Shown: piece by piece, positions 49,789-59,526 of the stretch
Numbering within the stretch: the stretch's first letter is position 1
Layout: the number at the start of each line of letters is the position of its first letter
From: Telluribacter roseus
GTDB taxonomy: Bacteria > Bacteroidota > Bacteroidia > Cytophagales > Spirosomataceae
Reading direction: 5' to 3'
Assembly (NCBI RefSeq): GCF_017355915.2
Contig: NZ_JAFEUV020000001.1
Span: forward strand, 620,001 to 684,000
DNA: 64,000 bases
The notes under the pieces: model-generated
Seen by the model: the letters and a program-made list of their open reading frames with translations, nothing else
What the model was told of the DNA's origin: nothing
Databases searched by the model: none
Made by a program: the position numbers and the translations under genes

Positions 49789-52700
49789 TTACCGCAGACC
49801 CGGTACATTCCCCGGCTGCTTGGCTTTCCACTCGGTGTTGTCGAGGGCTTGCTTGCGGGGGTAGATTTCGTTGAGCGAATCTCCTTCGTAGAGGCGGCCA
49901 TCCTTCATGACGTACCTGATGCTGTTGGTGTTCCGGATGTTTTCCAGTGGGTTCTTGTCCAGGATCACCAGGTCGGCCAGTTTACCACCTTCGATCGAGC
50001 CCAGGTCTTTGTCCAGGCCGAGGGCGGTGGCGCCGGTCAGGGTAGCTATCCGCAGGGCATCGTGCGCTTTCATACCACCCGATTGGATCGACCACAGCTC
50101 CCAGTGGTAGCCCAGTCCCTGTAGCTGTCCGTGGCTACCTACACCGGAGAGTCCACCGGCTTCAACGATTTTCTTCATCGACTCGGCGTGCTTCTTAAAT
50201 ACGTGCTCCTCATCCATAAACCAGGCGCCCCGGCGACGCGCTTTCTCGGCCAGTTCTTCGTAAGGCGTAAAGCGCTGCAGCTTGGGGTCGTTGTAGGGCT
50301 TCTCGGTAGCGTAGTAGTAGTTCTCGGCCCACGGTCCGCCGTACGATACCAGCAGGGTAGGGGTCAGCGCCATTTTGGAATCAGCAATGGACTTCACCAC
50401 GTCGCTGTACAGCGGGTAGATGGGGATAGAGTGCTCGTGGCCGGGGTAGCCGTCGATGAGCTGCGTCATGTTCAGTTTGAAGTCCAGACCACCCTCGGTA
50501 GTAGGCATCAGCTTCTGCTCCTTAGCCGCCATGATGATCCACTGGCGGTGCTGACGGTTACCCACGAGGTACATCTTGATGGTCTTGGTGTTGTAGTACT
50601 TGCTGTACTGCTGCAGTACCTTGCGGGTATGGTCGAGGTCTTTGAGGTTATAGGTCCAGAAGCCTACACCCGGTCCGGTGGAGTACACGCGGGGACCTAC
50701 GATCTGGCCCGACTCTACCAGGTCGCTGTACGTCAATACATCCGTGGTGGCGGTCTGCGGGTCGCGGGTGGTGGTGACGCCATAGGCCAGGTTAGCGGCA
50801 TAGATCCAAACCTGGTTTTTGTGCAGACCCCAGTTGGGCCACATGTGGGCGTGGGTATCTACGAAGCCCGGCACGATGGTCTTACCGGCTACGTCTACTA
50901 CCTGCGCTCCCTTAGGTACTGCCAGGCTACCGCTGGCTCCAACGGCCTTGATGCGGTTGTTCTCGATCAGGATATCGCCGTTCTCAATCACTTCATCACC
51001 CTTCATGGTAATGATGCGGGCCCCTTTGAGCAGAGCCGTTCCGGTCGGCTGGTCCTTGGGGAACTTCACCGTTACCTCAAACTCCTGCGCTACGTAATGC
51101 GGATCTTTTTCTTCCTCCTTGGTTTTTTCGGCCTTGGCGGTAGAGTCCTTGGGAGCTTTGGCTTTCTCACGCAGGGCTACCTTTAGGCTATCATCGTAGG
51201 CATCAGCCTTGGTCAGGTCGTAGATGAAGTAGTTACGGCCCAGCGAGTAGTATACCTGCTTACCATCCGCCGACCAAGCCGGGAACTCACCACCCAGCTC
51301 GGTGATCTTGCGAGCCGGAAACGACGAGTTCTTCGGATCGGATACCGATATGGTAGGTGTCTTACCGGCCTTAGGTACATTGACTACGTACACCTCGTTG
51401 GTGATCTTGGCTACTACCTTGTTGCCTTCCGGAGCCATCAGGATCACGGACGGTGTGCTGGGTTTGGTAGTCTCGGCGGCATCGTTCAGGTGGTCAGGCA
51501 ACATACAGTGGGTACCTTCCTGGAACGACGTACCAAACGTAGTTATACCGGTCAGTTTGAGGTGGGCCTTCTTGTCGGTACCATCCCAGCGGATGGATAT
51601 CAGTCCCTCGTCGCTGTTGAGGTAGATGCGGTCTTCGGCCTTCGTAAAGTGGGGACGGCTACGGCCGTAAGCTTTTTCAATCACAGTCACATCACCGCCG
51701 GTGGCCGGTATCCAGGCTATATCCTCGGTATCGCCGGCTGCTCCCGCTGATACGGAGTTCTTGTAGTTGTCGCTGCTGCCGCGCATGAACACGATGCGGT
51801 CCTGCTTGTACGACCAGGCCGGATGGGTATAGACGGCCGGTACTTTGGTCAGGCGCTGGGGCTGGGTGTTTTTGCCACCCACGGCTACCTTGTACAGGTG
51901 TCCGCCGTCATCGCTTTTCCAGGTGGTAAATACTATAGCGCTACCATCGGGCGACCAGGCGGGCTGCGCTTCGGTAAATGTAAAGTTAGTCAGGCGTCGG
52001 GGCGTACCTTTGGGCAGATCCATCACGTACAGGCGGTTCAGGACCGTAAAAGCCAGCTTCTTGCCATCGGGTGAAGGTACAGCGTCGCGTATCTGGGTAG
52101 CTACCAGTTCTTTTACATCTTCGATGGGGTACTTAAAGGATAGCTGTGGCCCCAGTTCCAGCTTTACATCGGCCTGGAAAGGAATCTCGGTGGCATTGCC
52201 ACCATCTACCGGGATTCGGTAAATCTTACCACCGTAGGAGGCTACTACTGCTTTGCTGTCGGGCGTGAAGCACATGGCCGGGAGTACCCCCATGGGGGCG
52301 ATAGACTCCTGCTCGTCGCGCTGTACGGGGTAGGCCAGCCAGCGCTCGTCGCCCGTCTGCAGGTCGCGGATCAGGAGGCCGGTTTTGTCTTCAAAGCGGG
52401 TACCGTATACCATCCACTTACCATCTTTGGAAAGGGTAGGCGTAAAGGCCGAGCCGTAGCGGGAGGTAATGGTGCGCATCTTGCCATTCTCGCGGTCGTA
52501 CACACCTATCTGGTACTGAGGAAGCTGGGCGTTGTAGTTCCAGCCACCGGTCCGCTCCGAGTAGTAGATGTAGCGTCCGTCGGCACTCACTACCGGGTCA
52601 ATGGTCTTAAGCTTTTCGGGTTTCTCGATCATCTCGATACCCGCGCCGCCGTTGCGGTGGTAGAGGTACAGCTTGATATTACGACGGCCGCGTGCACCTA

Positions 52701-53187
52701 CGATGTACTCCCCGTCGGGTGTCCAGGTAGCGGCAAAGAAGTTCTGATCCTTGTCCTTGGTCACCTGTACGGTATCCTGCTTTTCGCGGTCGATCCACCA
52801 GATGTTTTCGGCGCCGCTCTTGTCTGAGGTGAACAGAATCTTCTTGCCATCGGGGCTGAAACGGGGGTGCGTATCAAAGGCCATACCCGAAGTTACTTTG
52901 GTCGCCTTTCCACCGGTGATAGGCATGGAGTAGATATCCCCCAGCAGGTCAAATACGATAGTCTTGCCGTCCGGACTCACGTCCAGCGACATCCAGGTAC
53001 CTTCGCGGGCGGTAAACTCAATGGTACGTTCGGCTTTGAGGGGAAGGGGTGCTTCTTTGCCCTTCGGCTTAGCCACCGAATCGGCCTTAGCGGTATCCGC
53101 TTTGGCGGGCATAGTAAGAGGAGGTGATGTATGGCCAAAGGCCGGCGCAACCGCCAGCAGGCTATACATCAGTACGCTTCTGAACAT
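49789..53187 (-). CDS. TolB-type propeller fused to an amidohydrolase
   Basis: An 1132-residue exported protein. Start at ATG 53187 (MFRSVLMYSLLAVAPAFGH): the open frame reaches 53262, but that upstream part overlaps the promoter, so it is not translated. After the signal peptide, a TolB/PD40 propeller (SPDGKTIVFD, FSPDGKKILFTS, WSPDGSAIVFTT, and others) spans about 60-700. The amidohydrolase domain follows with DTHAHMW (metal-binding HAH) and a C-terminal LGSIEGGKLADLVILDKNPLENI. Such proteins are common in Bacteroidota; substrate unknown, but peptidase- or imidopeptidase-like hydrolysis is plausible. Confidence 0.9.
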   Translation of the reverse strand: MFRSVLMYSLLAVAPAFGHTSPPLTMPAKADTAKADSVAKPKGKEAPLPLKAERTIEFTAREGTWMSLDVSPDGKTIVFDLLGDIYSMPITGGKATKVTSGMAFDTHPRFSPDGKKILFTSDKSGAENIWWIDREKQDTVQVTKDKDQNFFAATWTPDGEYIVGARGRRNIKLYLYHRNGGAGIEMIEKPEKLKTIDPVVSADGRYIYYSERTGGWNYNAQLPQYQIGVYDRENGKMRTITSRYGSAFTPTLSKDGKWMVYGTRFEDKTGLLIRDLQTGDERWLAYPVQRDEQESIAPMGVLPAMCFTPDSKAVVASYGGKIYRIPVDGGNATEIPFQADVKLELGPQLSFKYPIEDVKELVATQIRDAVPSPDGKKLAFTVLNRLYVMDLPKGTPRRLTNFTFTEAQPAWSPDGSAIVFTTWKSDDGGHLYKVAVGGKNTQPQRLTKVPAVYTHPAWSYKQDRIVFMRGSSDNYKNSVSAGAAGDTEDIAWIPATGGDVTVIEKAYGRSRPHFTKAEDRIYLNSDEGLISIRWDGTDKKAHLKLTGITTFGTSFQEGTHCMLPDHLNDAAETTKPSTPSVILMAPEGNKVVAKITNEVYVVNVPKAGKTPTISVSDPKNSSFPARKITELGGEFPAWSADGKQVYYSLGRNYFIYDLTKADAYDDSLKVALREKAKAPKDSTAKAEKTKEEEKDPHYVAQEFEVTVKFPKDQPTGTALLKGARIITMKGDEVIENGDILIENNRIKAVGASGSLAVPKGAQVVDVAGKTIVPGFVDTHAHMWPNWGLHKNQVWIYAANLAYGVTTTRDPQTATTDVLTYSDLVESGQIVGPRVYSTGPGVGFWTYNLKDLDHTRKVLQQYSKYYNTKTIKMYLVGNRQHRQWIIMAAKEQKLMPTTEGGLDFKLNMTQLIDGYPGHEHSIPIYPLYSDVVKSIADSKMALTPTLLVSYGGPWAENYYYATEKPYNDPKLQRFTPYEELAEKARRRGAWFMDEEHVFKKHAESMKKIVEAGGLSGVGSHGQLQGLGYHWELWSIQSGGMKAHDALRIATLTGATALGLDKDLGSIEGGKLADLVILDKNPLENIRNTNSIRYVMKDGRLYEGDSLNEIYPRKQALDNTEWKAKQPGNVPGLR

Positions 53188-53259
53188 GTTAGATTTGTTA
53201 ATGAATTGAAAAGAAAGAGGTTCCGGATTATTTGCTTCATCTAGTCCTGAAGTAAAAAG

Positions 53260-53293
53260 CAAATATACTCCGGCGACCTGGAATAATGCAAAA
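53260..53293 (-). promoter_or_regulatory. Consensus promoter of the amidohydrolase gene
   Basis: Minus-strand TTTTG (TTG at 53289-53291), 21 bp, then TATATTTG (53260-53267), an exact TAnnTTTG. It overlaps the longest open frame's start codon, so the real start must be at 53187, leaving a leader of about 67 nt. Confidence 0.75.
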
Positions 53294-53334
53294 GGAGAGG
53301 CTGACTTTCAGCCTGTTTTTAAGAGTGGATGTAG

Positions 53335-53832
53335 CTATTTTACAACATATCGACACACGGTAGTGCGGCGGGTGCCGGTAGGTCGGATGAGTGGGTCATC
53401 GAAGGTAGCTACTTCTTCAAAGCCCGTCTTCTCGAGGAGCCGCTTTGAGAAAGGATTTTCCTCGTGCCGCTTGGCGTAGATGTGCCGGATACCCTCTCCG
53501 GCCAGAATCCTGATTACTTCTTCCATAAGTTGTACGCCTATGCCACGTCCTACCAGGTCACGATGTACCACTCCTTCGGCTACGTAGCCGTGTATCGTAT
53601 CGGGTGAAGGCTCGTACTCAGGATAAAAGATACCCATTTCGTACGTCATGACACCCACAACCTCTCCTGCCTCCTGCGCCACTACGCCCCGAACCGAGCT
53701 ATCCGCGATAGCGGCCAGGTGGGCCTTTACTTCCTCTTCGGGCAGGTGGTTCCACTCGTTGGCACCATGGTCCAGGATCAAGCTTTGCAGTGCGGGTATA
53801 TCGTCGGGAACGGCTGGCCTTAGCTGGAGCAT
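53335..53832 (-). CDS. GNAT-family N-acetyltransferase
   Basis: A 165-residue protein read from ATG 53832 (MLQLRPAVPDDIPALQSLI), which removes a 29-bp overlap with the upstream hydrolase-OsmC gene. The acetyl-CoA loop is DLVGRGIGVQLMEEV, and RLLEKTGFEEVATF is the C-terminal signature. Ten base pairs separate it from the upstream gene's stop, so it is likely cotranscribed with it. Substrate unknown. Confidence 0.88.
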   Translation of the reverse strand: MLQLRPAVPDDIPALQSLILDHGANEWNHLPEEEVKAHLAAIADSSVRGVVAQEAGEVVGVMTYEMGIFYPEYEPSPDTIHGYVAEGVVHRDLVGRGIGVQLMEEVIRILAGEGIRHIYAKRHEENPFSKRLLEKTGFEEVATFDDPLIRPTGTRRTTVCRYVVK

Positions 53833-53842
53833 GTACAGGTAC

Positions 53843-55057
53843 TTACTTACGTAGGGTAGTTTTGATGACAATATTGTTGTGCAGGGTCTTATGTACCGGA
53901 CACTTGTTGGCGATCTCGAGCAGGCGGGCCCGCTGCGTGTCGTCCAGATTACCTACCAGCTCTATATTTCTCGTAAACTGATCGATCTTCTGCGTCTGGT
54001 TCACTTCGGTGTGGGCCGAGTCTTCGGCGTGTACCTTTCCGTGGTCCAGATGTACCAATACTTCCTGTAGGTCCCACTTCTTGCGGTTGGCGTACATTTT
54101 CAAAGTGATGGCTGTACAGGCACCCAGTCCGGCCGAGAGCAGTTCGTAGGGGCTGGGGCCCAGGTCATTTCCGCCCAGGCTGACGGGTTCGTCGGCAATG
54201 AGGGTATGCTGCCGGGTCTGGATCTGGGTGGTGTAGTCGTCACCGGCTATCTGGGCTACTACCTGCGAATCCGAATCCGCCCGTTCAACGGGTTTGAAGT
54301 CAATGTACCGTTTGGCCCAGCTACTTAGTACATCCCCTACGTAGTGAGAGTCTTCCTCGTCGGAGAGCAGATGATCCGCCCGGTCCAGCGACAGGAAGCT
54401 CTTGGGGTGCCTGGCCGCTTTGTAGAGCTCGCCCGCGTTGCGGATGTCGACGATCCGGTCCTGTGGTGAGTGGGCGATCAGCAGCGGCTTCCTCATGTTT
54501 TTTACAATTGAAGAAAGATCCTTCAGTTCAAGCGAATCTATAAAGTGCTTCCTGATGGTAAAGGGACGCCCCCCGATGGATACCTCAGCGTAGCCTTCGG
54601 CCTCGATGGTACTCAGGTCCTCTTTGAAGAGGTGCGTCACGTGCGAAATCGTAGAAGGAGCTCCGATGGTAGCCACGGCCCGAATGGATGCCATCTTAGA
54701 GCCCGCTACGATAGCCGCCGCTCCGCCCAGCGAGTGACCGATCAGCAGGGTAGGTGCCTTGTAGTTTTTCTCAAGGTACTCTCCGACGATCATCAGGTCA
54801 TCTATGTTGTGCGAAAAGTTGGTGTCTGAGAAGTCACCGCCGCTCTCGCCCAGTCCCGTGAAGTCAAACCGCACCACGGCGAAGTCCCGGTTGGTCAGAG
54901 CCAGGCAGATGTTCCGTACGGCATTGAGGTCCTTACTGCAGGTGAAGCAGTGGGCAAATATGGCGTAGCTGTGGGGGCGGCGGGAGGCAGGTAGTTCGAG
55001 CCGTGCTGATAGGGGTTCGCCCGCTTTATTCTTTATTGAGAGCTTGACTGACTTCAT
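53843..55057 (-). CDS. Bifunctional alpha/beta hydrolase-OsmC protein
   Basis: A 404-residue fusion. The N-terminal 260 residues are an alpha/beta hydrolase with the nucleophile in GHSLGGAAA, an acid in HSPQDRIVD and the His in DRADHLLSDEED. The C-terminal 140 residues are an OsmC/Ohr-type peroxidase with its two cysteines in LSAGLGACTAI and ANKCPVHKTL. OsmC-type enzymes reduce organic hydroperoxides; the hydrolase may release or accompany their acyl substrates. The fusion is known in Bacteroidota and proteobacteria. It is the first gene of a two-gene unit with the GNAT gene. Confidence 0.93.
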   Translation of the reverse strand: MKSVKLSIKNKAGEPLSARLELPASRRPHSYAIFAHCFTCSKDLNAVRNICLALTNRDFAVVRFDFTGLGESGGDFSDTNFSHNIDDLMIVGEYLEKNYKAPTLLIGHSLGGAAAIVAGSKMASIRAVATIGAPSTISHVTHLFKEDLSTIEAEGYAEVSIGGRPFTIRKHFIDSLELKDLSSIVKNMRKPLLIAHSPQDRIVDIRNAGELYKAARHPKSFLSLDRADHLLSDEEDSHYVGDVLSSWAKRYIDFKPVERADSDSQVVAQIAGDDYTTQIQTRQHTLIADEPVSLGGNDLGPSPYELLSAGLGACTAITLKMYANRKKWDLQEVLVHLDHGKVHAEDSAHTEVNQTQKIDQFTRNIELVGNLDDTQRARLLEIANKCPVHKTLHNNIVIKTTLRK

Positions 55058-55615
55058 GACCAGATGAGTGGAGTGAAACTTTTTAGTATCAACCCTTCAG
55101 TACATGCATAGGTTATAAAATAAGCATTATTTATGGGTGGAGAGGTACGCTATGGTTAGCTGATAGTAACCGGGCAAAAGATAGCTTCAGGAGTAGCAGG
55201 AGCCTGTTTTTGAAGAAAAAACTCTAATCGTATTCTAATGCAACGGAGACTACGATTGGCACAGGTAGGCACAGACTTCTTTTGGGGAAATTTTTTCTCT
55301 AAAAAGGATAAAATTTCCTAATGGGTAATAGTACAAACGTATATAGGTCAGGCAGAGTAGCAGGTCCCGATACGTGAGTCATCCAGTACAACAGAATACA
55401 GAAGTAGGCCCGTCTTAGGGGGTGCCTGCAAGCCTCTTAGGCGCGGATTACGCTACTTTGTCTACTTCCAGTTTTTCTCTCTTCCCTCCATTAAACTTCT
55501 GTGCCTTCGGGTTAGTAGCGCTGCCTGCTGATCGGGTAGGGCAAAAAATTTTAGGGTATTCAACTGCTTCTTATCAACATAATCCAAATAATCCTACATC
55601 TATACCTTTAAGACA
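55058..55615. other. Long divergent intergenic region
   Basis: A 558-bp region between the leftward hydrolase-OsmC gene and the rightward catalase gene, both oxidative-stress related. No convincing open frame. A plus-strand TACTTTG at 55452-55460 is one base short of the -7 consensus. The stretch near 55280-55330 is AT-rich. Control sites for both genes are expected here but I could not identify them. Confidence 0.5.
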
Positions 55616-57817
55616 ATGGAAGAAAACAAAAAACTCGATGCCCAGTCAGACTTCAAGGTAAACGAAAACAGCAAGAATGAGCAGCTGGAGCAATTCAGAG
55701 AAAACCCCAAAGACCAGTACCTGACCACCGACCAGGGGGTACGAATCAGCCATACCGACGATTCACTGAAGGCTGGCTCACGTGGACCTACCATCATGGA
55801 AGACTTCCATTTTCGTGAAAAAATGACTCACCTGGACCACGAGTCCATTCCGGAGCGGGTAGTACACGCCCGGGGTTCAGGGGCGCACGGGTACTTCCAG
55901 CCGTATGATGACTCGCTCAAGCAGTATACCAAAGCCAAGTTCCTGACCGATCCTAACACCAAAACACCCGTGTTCGTACGCTTTTCGACCGTAGTGGGTT
56001 CGAGGGGCTCGGCGGATACCGTACGTGACGTGCGGGGCTTCGCTACCAAGTTCTATACCGAAGAGGGCAACTACGACCTGGTGGGTAACAACATTCCGGT
56101 ATTCTTTATCCAGGATGCCATCAAGTTTCCGGATCTGGTGCATGCTGTCAAGCCTGAGCCTGATAGCGAAATGCCCCAGGCCTCGGCCGCACACGATACT
56201 TTCTGGGACTTTATATCCCTGATGCCCGAAAGTATGCATATGATCATGTGGGTACTTTCGGACCGGGCCATTCCCCGTAGCTTCCGCATGATGGATGGCT
56301 TTGGCGTCCATACCTTCCGCTTTATCAATGAAGCCGGCAAGGCCAGCTTTGTCAAGTTCCACTGGCGCTCTACGTTGGGAGCCCATTCGATGGTATGGGA
56401 CGAAGCCCAGAAGCTGGCCGGAAAGGACGCTGACTGGCTGCGGCGCGACCTGTGGCAGGCCATCGAAATGGGGCAGTACCCCGAGTTTGAACTGGCTGTA
56501 CAGATTGTGGATGAAGAAGATGAATTCAAGTTTGACTTCGACCTGCTGGATGCGACCAAGATCATCCCCGAAGAGCTGGTACCGCTACGGCCGGTAGGAA
56601 AGATGGTACTCAACCGCAACCCGGACAACTTCTTTGCCGAGACCGAGCAGGTAGCCTTCCACCCCGGCAACCTGGTGCCCGGTATTGATGTAACCAACGA
56701 CCCGCTGCTGCAGGGGCGCCTGTTCTCCTACCTGGATACCCAGCTCAACCGCTTCAATAGCTCCAACTTTACCGAAGTACCTATCAACCGTCCCGTGTGC
56801 CCCGTACACAACCACAACGGAGCGGGTTTTATGCGGCAGACCATCAATAAGGGCAAGGTCAACTACTGGCCTAACTCGCTCGGAGGGGGATGTCCGATGA
56901 TGGCACCGGAGAGCGCAGGTGGTTACGTACACCATATGGAGAAAGTAGAAGGTCATAAGATCAGGGCCCGCAGCCAGAGTTTCAGCGACCACTACAGCCA
57001 GGCTACCTTGTTCTGGAATTCGATGACCGAGCCCGAGAAGAAACACATCGTGTCAGCGGCGCATTTTGAATTAGGCAAGGTAGAAACCAAGGCCATACGG
57101 GAGCGTATGCTCGGGCATTTTGCCAAAATCTCCATGGAATTTGCCGAACGGGTAGCCGAAGGAATAGGAGTAGAGATACCCAAAGGATTTGAATCCACAT
57201 CTACCGGCAACTATGAGAACAACGATGCCTCCAAGCAGATGAAAAAAGGAAAGTCGGTGAAAACATCGGACTTCCTGAGCATGGAGAAAAATAAAATAGA
57301 GTCGGTGAAGTCGCGCCAGGTGGCCATACTGATCGAGGATGGCTTCAAATACGATGAGGTGATGCAGATCAAGAAGGCGCTGACGGATGCCGGAGCTATG
57401 ACAAAGTTTGTGTCGAAGTTCCAGGGCAAGCGCAAGGCTACCAACGGCGAGGAGCTCGAGACGGACAAGAGCCACGTTACTACCGCATCTATTATGTTCG
57501 ATGCCATCTATATACCCGATGGAAAGCAAAGCGTAGAGACCATGCTGACCCAGGGTGATTCTATCCACTTCATCAACGAGGCCTTTAAGCACGGCAAGCC
57601 CATTGCTACTTCCGGAAATGGAATTTACCTCCTTCAGAAGGCGGTGGTACTGGGGGTGGACTTTGCTGATAAGGAAGGTGACATGGTAGTGTCCAGCAAG
57701 GGAGTTGTAACCGCAGGGAGTGAGGCCCGCGCCGCAGAGTTTGCCGAAGCATTCATGGAAGCCATAAAAAAGCACCGCCACTGGGACCGCGAAGAGAAGA
57801 CCATGGTACCCGCCTAA
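55616..57817 (+). CDS. katE: Large-subunit (HPII-type) monofunctional catalase
   Basis: A 733-residue haem catalase. The essential His84 lies in RVVHARGSGAHGYF, NNIPVFFIQDAIKFPD carries the distal Asn, and the haem-ligand Tyr is in RLFSYLDTQ (near 372). The extra C-terminal domain of about 150 residues (RQVAILIEDGFKYDEVMQIKKAL...) is the DJ-1/flavodoxin-like domain of large-subunit catalases. It dismutates hydrogen peroxide in the cytoplasm. It stands divergent from a hydrolase-OsmC gene and ends at a good terminator. Confidence 0.96.
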   Translation: MEENKKLDAQSDFKVNENSKNEQLEQFRENPKDQYLTTDQGVRISHTDDSLKAGSRGPTIMEDFHFREKMTHLDHESIPERVVHARGSGAHGYFQPYDDSLKQYTKAKFLTDPNTKTPVFVRFSTVVGSRGSADTVRDVRGFATKFYTEEGNYDLVGNNIPVFFIQDAIKFPDLVHAVKPEPDSEMPQASAAHDTFWDFISLMPESMHMIMWVLSDRAIPRSFRMMDGFGVHTFRFINEAGKASFVKFHWRSTLGAHSMVWDEAQKLAGKDADWLRRDLWQAIEMGQYPEFELAVQIVDEEDEFKFDFDLLDATKIIPEELVPLRPVGKMVLNRNPDNFFAETEQVAFHPGNLVPGIDVTNDPLLQGRLFSYLDTQLNRFNSSNFTEVPINRPVCPVHNHNGAGFMRQTINKGKVNYWPNSLGGGCPMMAPESAGGYVHHMEKVEGHKIRARSQSFSDHYSQATLFWNSMTEPEKKHIVSAAHFELGKVETKAIRERMLGHFAKISMEFAERVAEGIGVEIPKGFESTSTGNYENNDASKQMKKGKSVKTSDFLSMEKNKIESVKSRQVAILIEDGFKYDEVMQIKKALTDAGAMTKFVSKFQGKRKATNGEELETDKSHVTTASIMFDAIYIPDGKQSVETMLTQGDSIHFINEAFKHGKPIATSGNGIYLLQKAVVLGVDFADKEGDMVVSSKGVVTAGSEARAAEFAEAFMEAIKKHRHWDREEKTMVPA

Positions 57818-57842
57818 GGTACTTATATAGTTAGGAGTTCAT

Positions 57843-57884
57843 GAACCCTCAGGAGCCTTGCCAGGTACCTGAGGGTTCTTTTTG
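57843..57884 (+). terminator. Rho-independent terminator of the catalase gene
   Basis: Perfect 11-bp arms GAACCCTCAGG/CCTGAGGGTTC around a 14-nt loop, followed by five T residues, 25 bp past the stop. Confidence 0.88.
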
Positions 57885-58042
57885 GGCTATGAATGAGTCG
57901 ATGTGCTTACATTGCAGAAAAGGTGACATAATGGTGTCAATTTGACAGGTTTTTTCTGACGTTCTAACTGATAAAGCAGAGCTGGTATTTCATTTGCTTT
58001 TAGGGGTAAATGAATAGTTAAACATGTCAAACCTTTAAAATT

Positions 58043-58048
58043 GGAGGT
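58043..58048 (+). promoter_or_regulatory. Shine-Dalgarno-like GGAGGT of the Hsp20 gene
   Basis: GGAGGT lies 4 nt before the ATG at 58053. Strong Shine-Dalgarno sequences are unusual in this phylum. It decides the start against the in-frame TTG at 58041. Confidence 0.65.
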
Positions 58049-58052
58049 AGCT

Positions 58053-58514
58053 ATGTCACTCACAAAGTTCAATGGAAATGGAAACCTTCCAAGTCTGCTG
58101 GACGAATTCGTTGGCAAGGACATGGAAGATATGTACAGCTGGAGCTGGCCCATGTTGAGCCGCTCGCGGGTAGGTAGTGTAGTACCCTCAGTGAATATCC
58201 GGGAGGATAACGACAACTTCTACCTGGAAGTAGCCGCACCCGGTATGAAGAAGAAAGACTTCAACGTAGTACTCGACAACGGCCGGTTGACCATCTCAAC
58301 TGAGAAACGGGATCAGCACGAGGAAAAGGACGAGCAGAAGCGCTTCATGAAGCGGGAGTTCAGCTATCAGTCGTTCTCGCGTTCGTTCTGGTTGCCGGAT
58401 ACCTGTGAGCAGGACCGCATCGAGGCCCGCTACACCGACGGCGTACTGCACCTGACAGTACCTAAAAAAGAGGAAGCCAAACCCAAGGCTCCCAAACAGA
58501 TCAAAATATCATAA
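58053..58514 (+). CDS. Small heat shock protein, Hsp20/alpha-crystallin family
   Basis: A 153-residue ATP-independent chaperone, starting MSLTKFNGNGNLP. The alpha-crystallin domain runs from about 45 to 145: VPSVNIREDNDNFYLEVAAPGMKKKDFNV, then LTISTEKRDQ, and the RFMKREFSYQSFSRSFWLP strand, ending with the conserved DGVLHLTVPKKEE. The C-terminal tail KAPKQIKIS contains the I-x-I motif. It binds unfolding proteins in oligomers. Confidence 0.95.
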   Translation: MSLTKFNGNGNLPSLLDEFVGKDMEDMYSWSWPMLSRSRVGSVVPSVNIREDNDNFYLEVAAPGMKKKDFNVVLDNGRLTISTEKRDQHEEKDEQKRFMKREFSYQSFSRSFWLPDTCEQDRIEARYTDGVLHLTVPKKEEAKPKAPKQIKIS

Positions 58515-58520
58515 CCTTAG

Positions 58521-58567
58521 CTAAATAGAAAGAGGTGGGTCCACTAGATCCACCTCTTTCTATTTAG
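58521..58567. terminator. Perfect 18-bp stem-loop between Hsp20 and MscS genes
   Basis: CTAAATAGAAAGAGGTGG and its complement are separated by 11 nt, with AT-rich outer ends, between converging genes. Probably terminates both. Confidence 0.8.
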
Positions 58568-58581
58568 TACCCTTGTAGTAA

Positions 58582-59493
58582 TCAGGGTTTCAGGTCATCC
58601 TGCTGTTGCAGGAACACCGGTATATTCTTCTCCTTTCCATATAGCTTTATCTCGCGGATATCGGCTGGCAGGCTGTAGCCATTCTGTTCGAGTGCTACCT
58701 TTACATTCCTGATTACTTCTCCTTTGGTGATCAGCGCCGCCCTTCTGAAATCAAGAGTTTCAACCCAAAAGTACACTCTTATATTGACGGTGCTGGCGGC
58801 CAGTTCGTCTTCGGCTACGAAGTTTTCGTGCACGTCGTCATGAACCACATGTTCATGCGTATCCAGTATATGCTGTATGATTTCCTTGGCACCGTTGATA
58901 TCATCTTCGTAGGCGATACCCACTACAAAGTCCCAGCGAAAAAAGCCATCTTCGGTGTAGTTGGTTACCGGGTCGGTGAGTACATCTGAGTTAGGAATAT
59001 ATACATCCTGACCATTGAAGGTTTTGATGTGCGTGTACCTGAACTGCAGGCTTTTTACCTTACCCAGCACATCACCCACCCGGATCGTGTCATTGACATT
59101 GAAAGGGCGATTGAAGGCCAGGATAATACCGGCAATGAAGTTTTCGCCAATGTCCTTGAAGGCAAAGCCCAGTACTACGGCGGAGGCTCCGGCCGTAGCC
59201 AGAATACCACCGGCTATTCCGCTCAGACCCGCGGTCTGGAGGGCCAGCATGATGGCCGTTACAACAAGAATGGTTTTGATGGTATTGCCCACGAAGGTAC
59301 TCATGAGCGGGTCCTCGGTGCGTATCTCCATGCGGCTGCGGGTAAAGCGTCCGATAACGCCGGCGATCAAAAACCCCAGCACAATGATCAGGATGGCTAG
59401 TCCGATGCGCGGAATGGCGGCAATGAATGCATCCCAGTACCCATCCAGTGCCGCATATAACTTATCCCAGTTGGTTTCAATAGCTTCTTCCAT
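58582..59493 (-). CDS. MscS-family mechanosensitive channel
   Basis: A 303-residue membrane protein from ATG 59493. Three membrane segments (about 23-45, 60-80 and 90-113) precede the beta domain. The pore helix has GGILATAGASAVVLGFAFKDIGENFIAG, the MscS signature, and YIPNSDVLTDPVTNYT is the beta-domain motif. It releases osmolytes on hypo-osmotic shock. The gene is followed by a convergent terminator. Confidence 0.93.
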   Translation of the reverse strand: MEEAIETNWDKLYAALDGYWDAFIAAIPRIGLAILIIVLGFLIAGVIGRFTRSRMEIRTEDPLMSTFVGNTIKTILVVTAIMLALQTAGLSGIAGGILATAGASAVVLGFAFKDIGENFIAGIILAFNRPFNVNDTIRVGDVLGKVKSLQFRYTHIKTFNGQDVYIPNSDVLTDPVTNYTEDGFFRWDFVVGIAYEDDINGAKEIIQHILDTHEHVVHDDVHENFVAEDELAASTVNIRVYFWVETLDFRRAALITKGEVIRNVKVALEQNGYSLPADIREIKLYGKEKNIPVFLQQQDDLKP

Positions 59494-59526
59494 CGTCAAC
59501 GCTGCTTAGTGTGTTTACACCTTTTT

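Noticed and set aside
50131-51186. Plus-strand open frame of 351 codons inside the amidohydrolase gene
   Set aside because: Antisense to conserved propeller and HAH motifs; composition is shadow-like.
57071-57781. Minus-strand open frame inside the catalase gene
   Set aside because: Antisense to the conserved catalase C-terminal domain.
58041-58052. TTG start for Hsp20
   Set aside because: A GGAGGT ribosome site 4 nt before the ATG at 58053 and family length favour the ATG.
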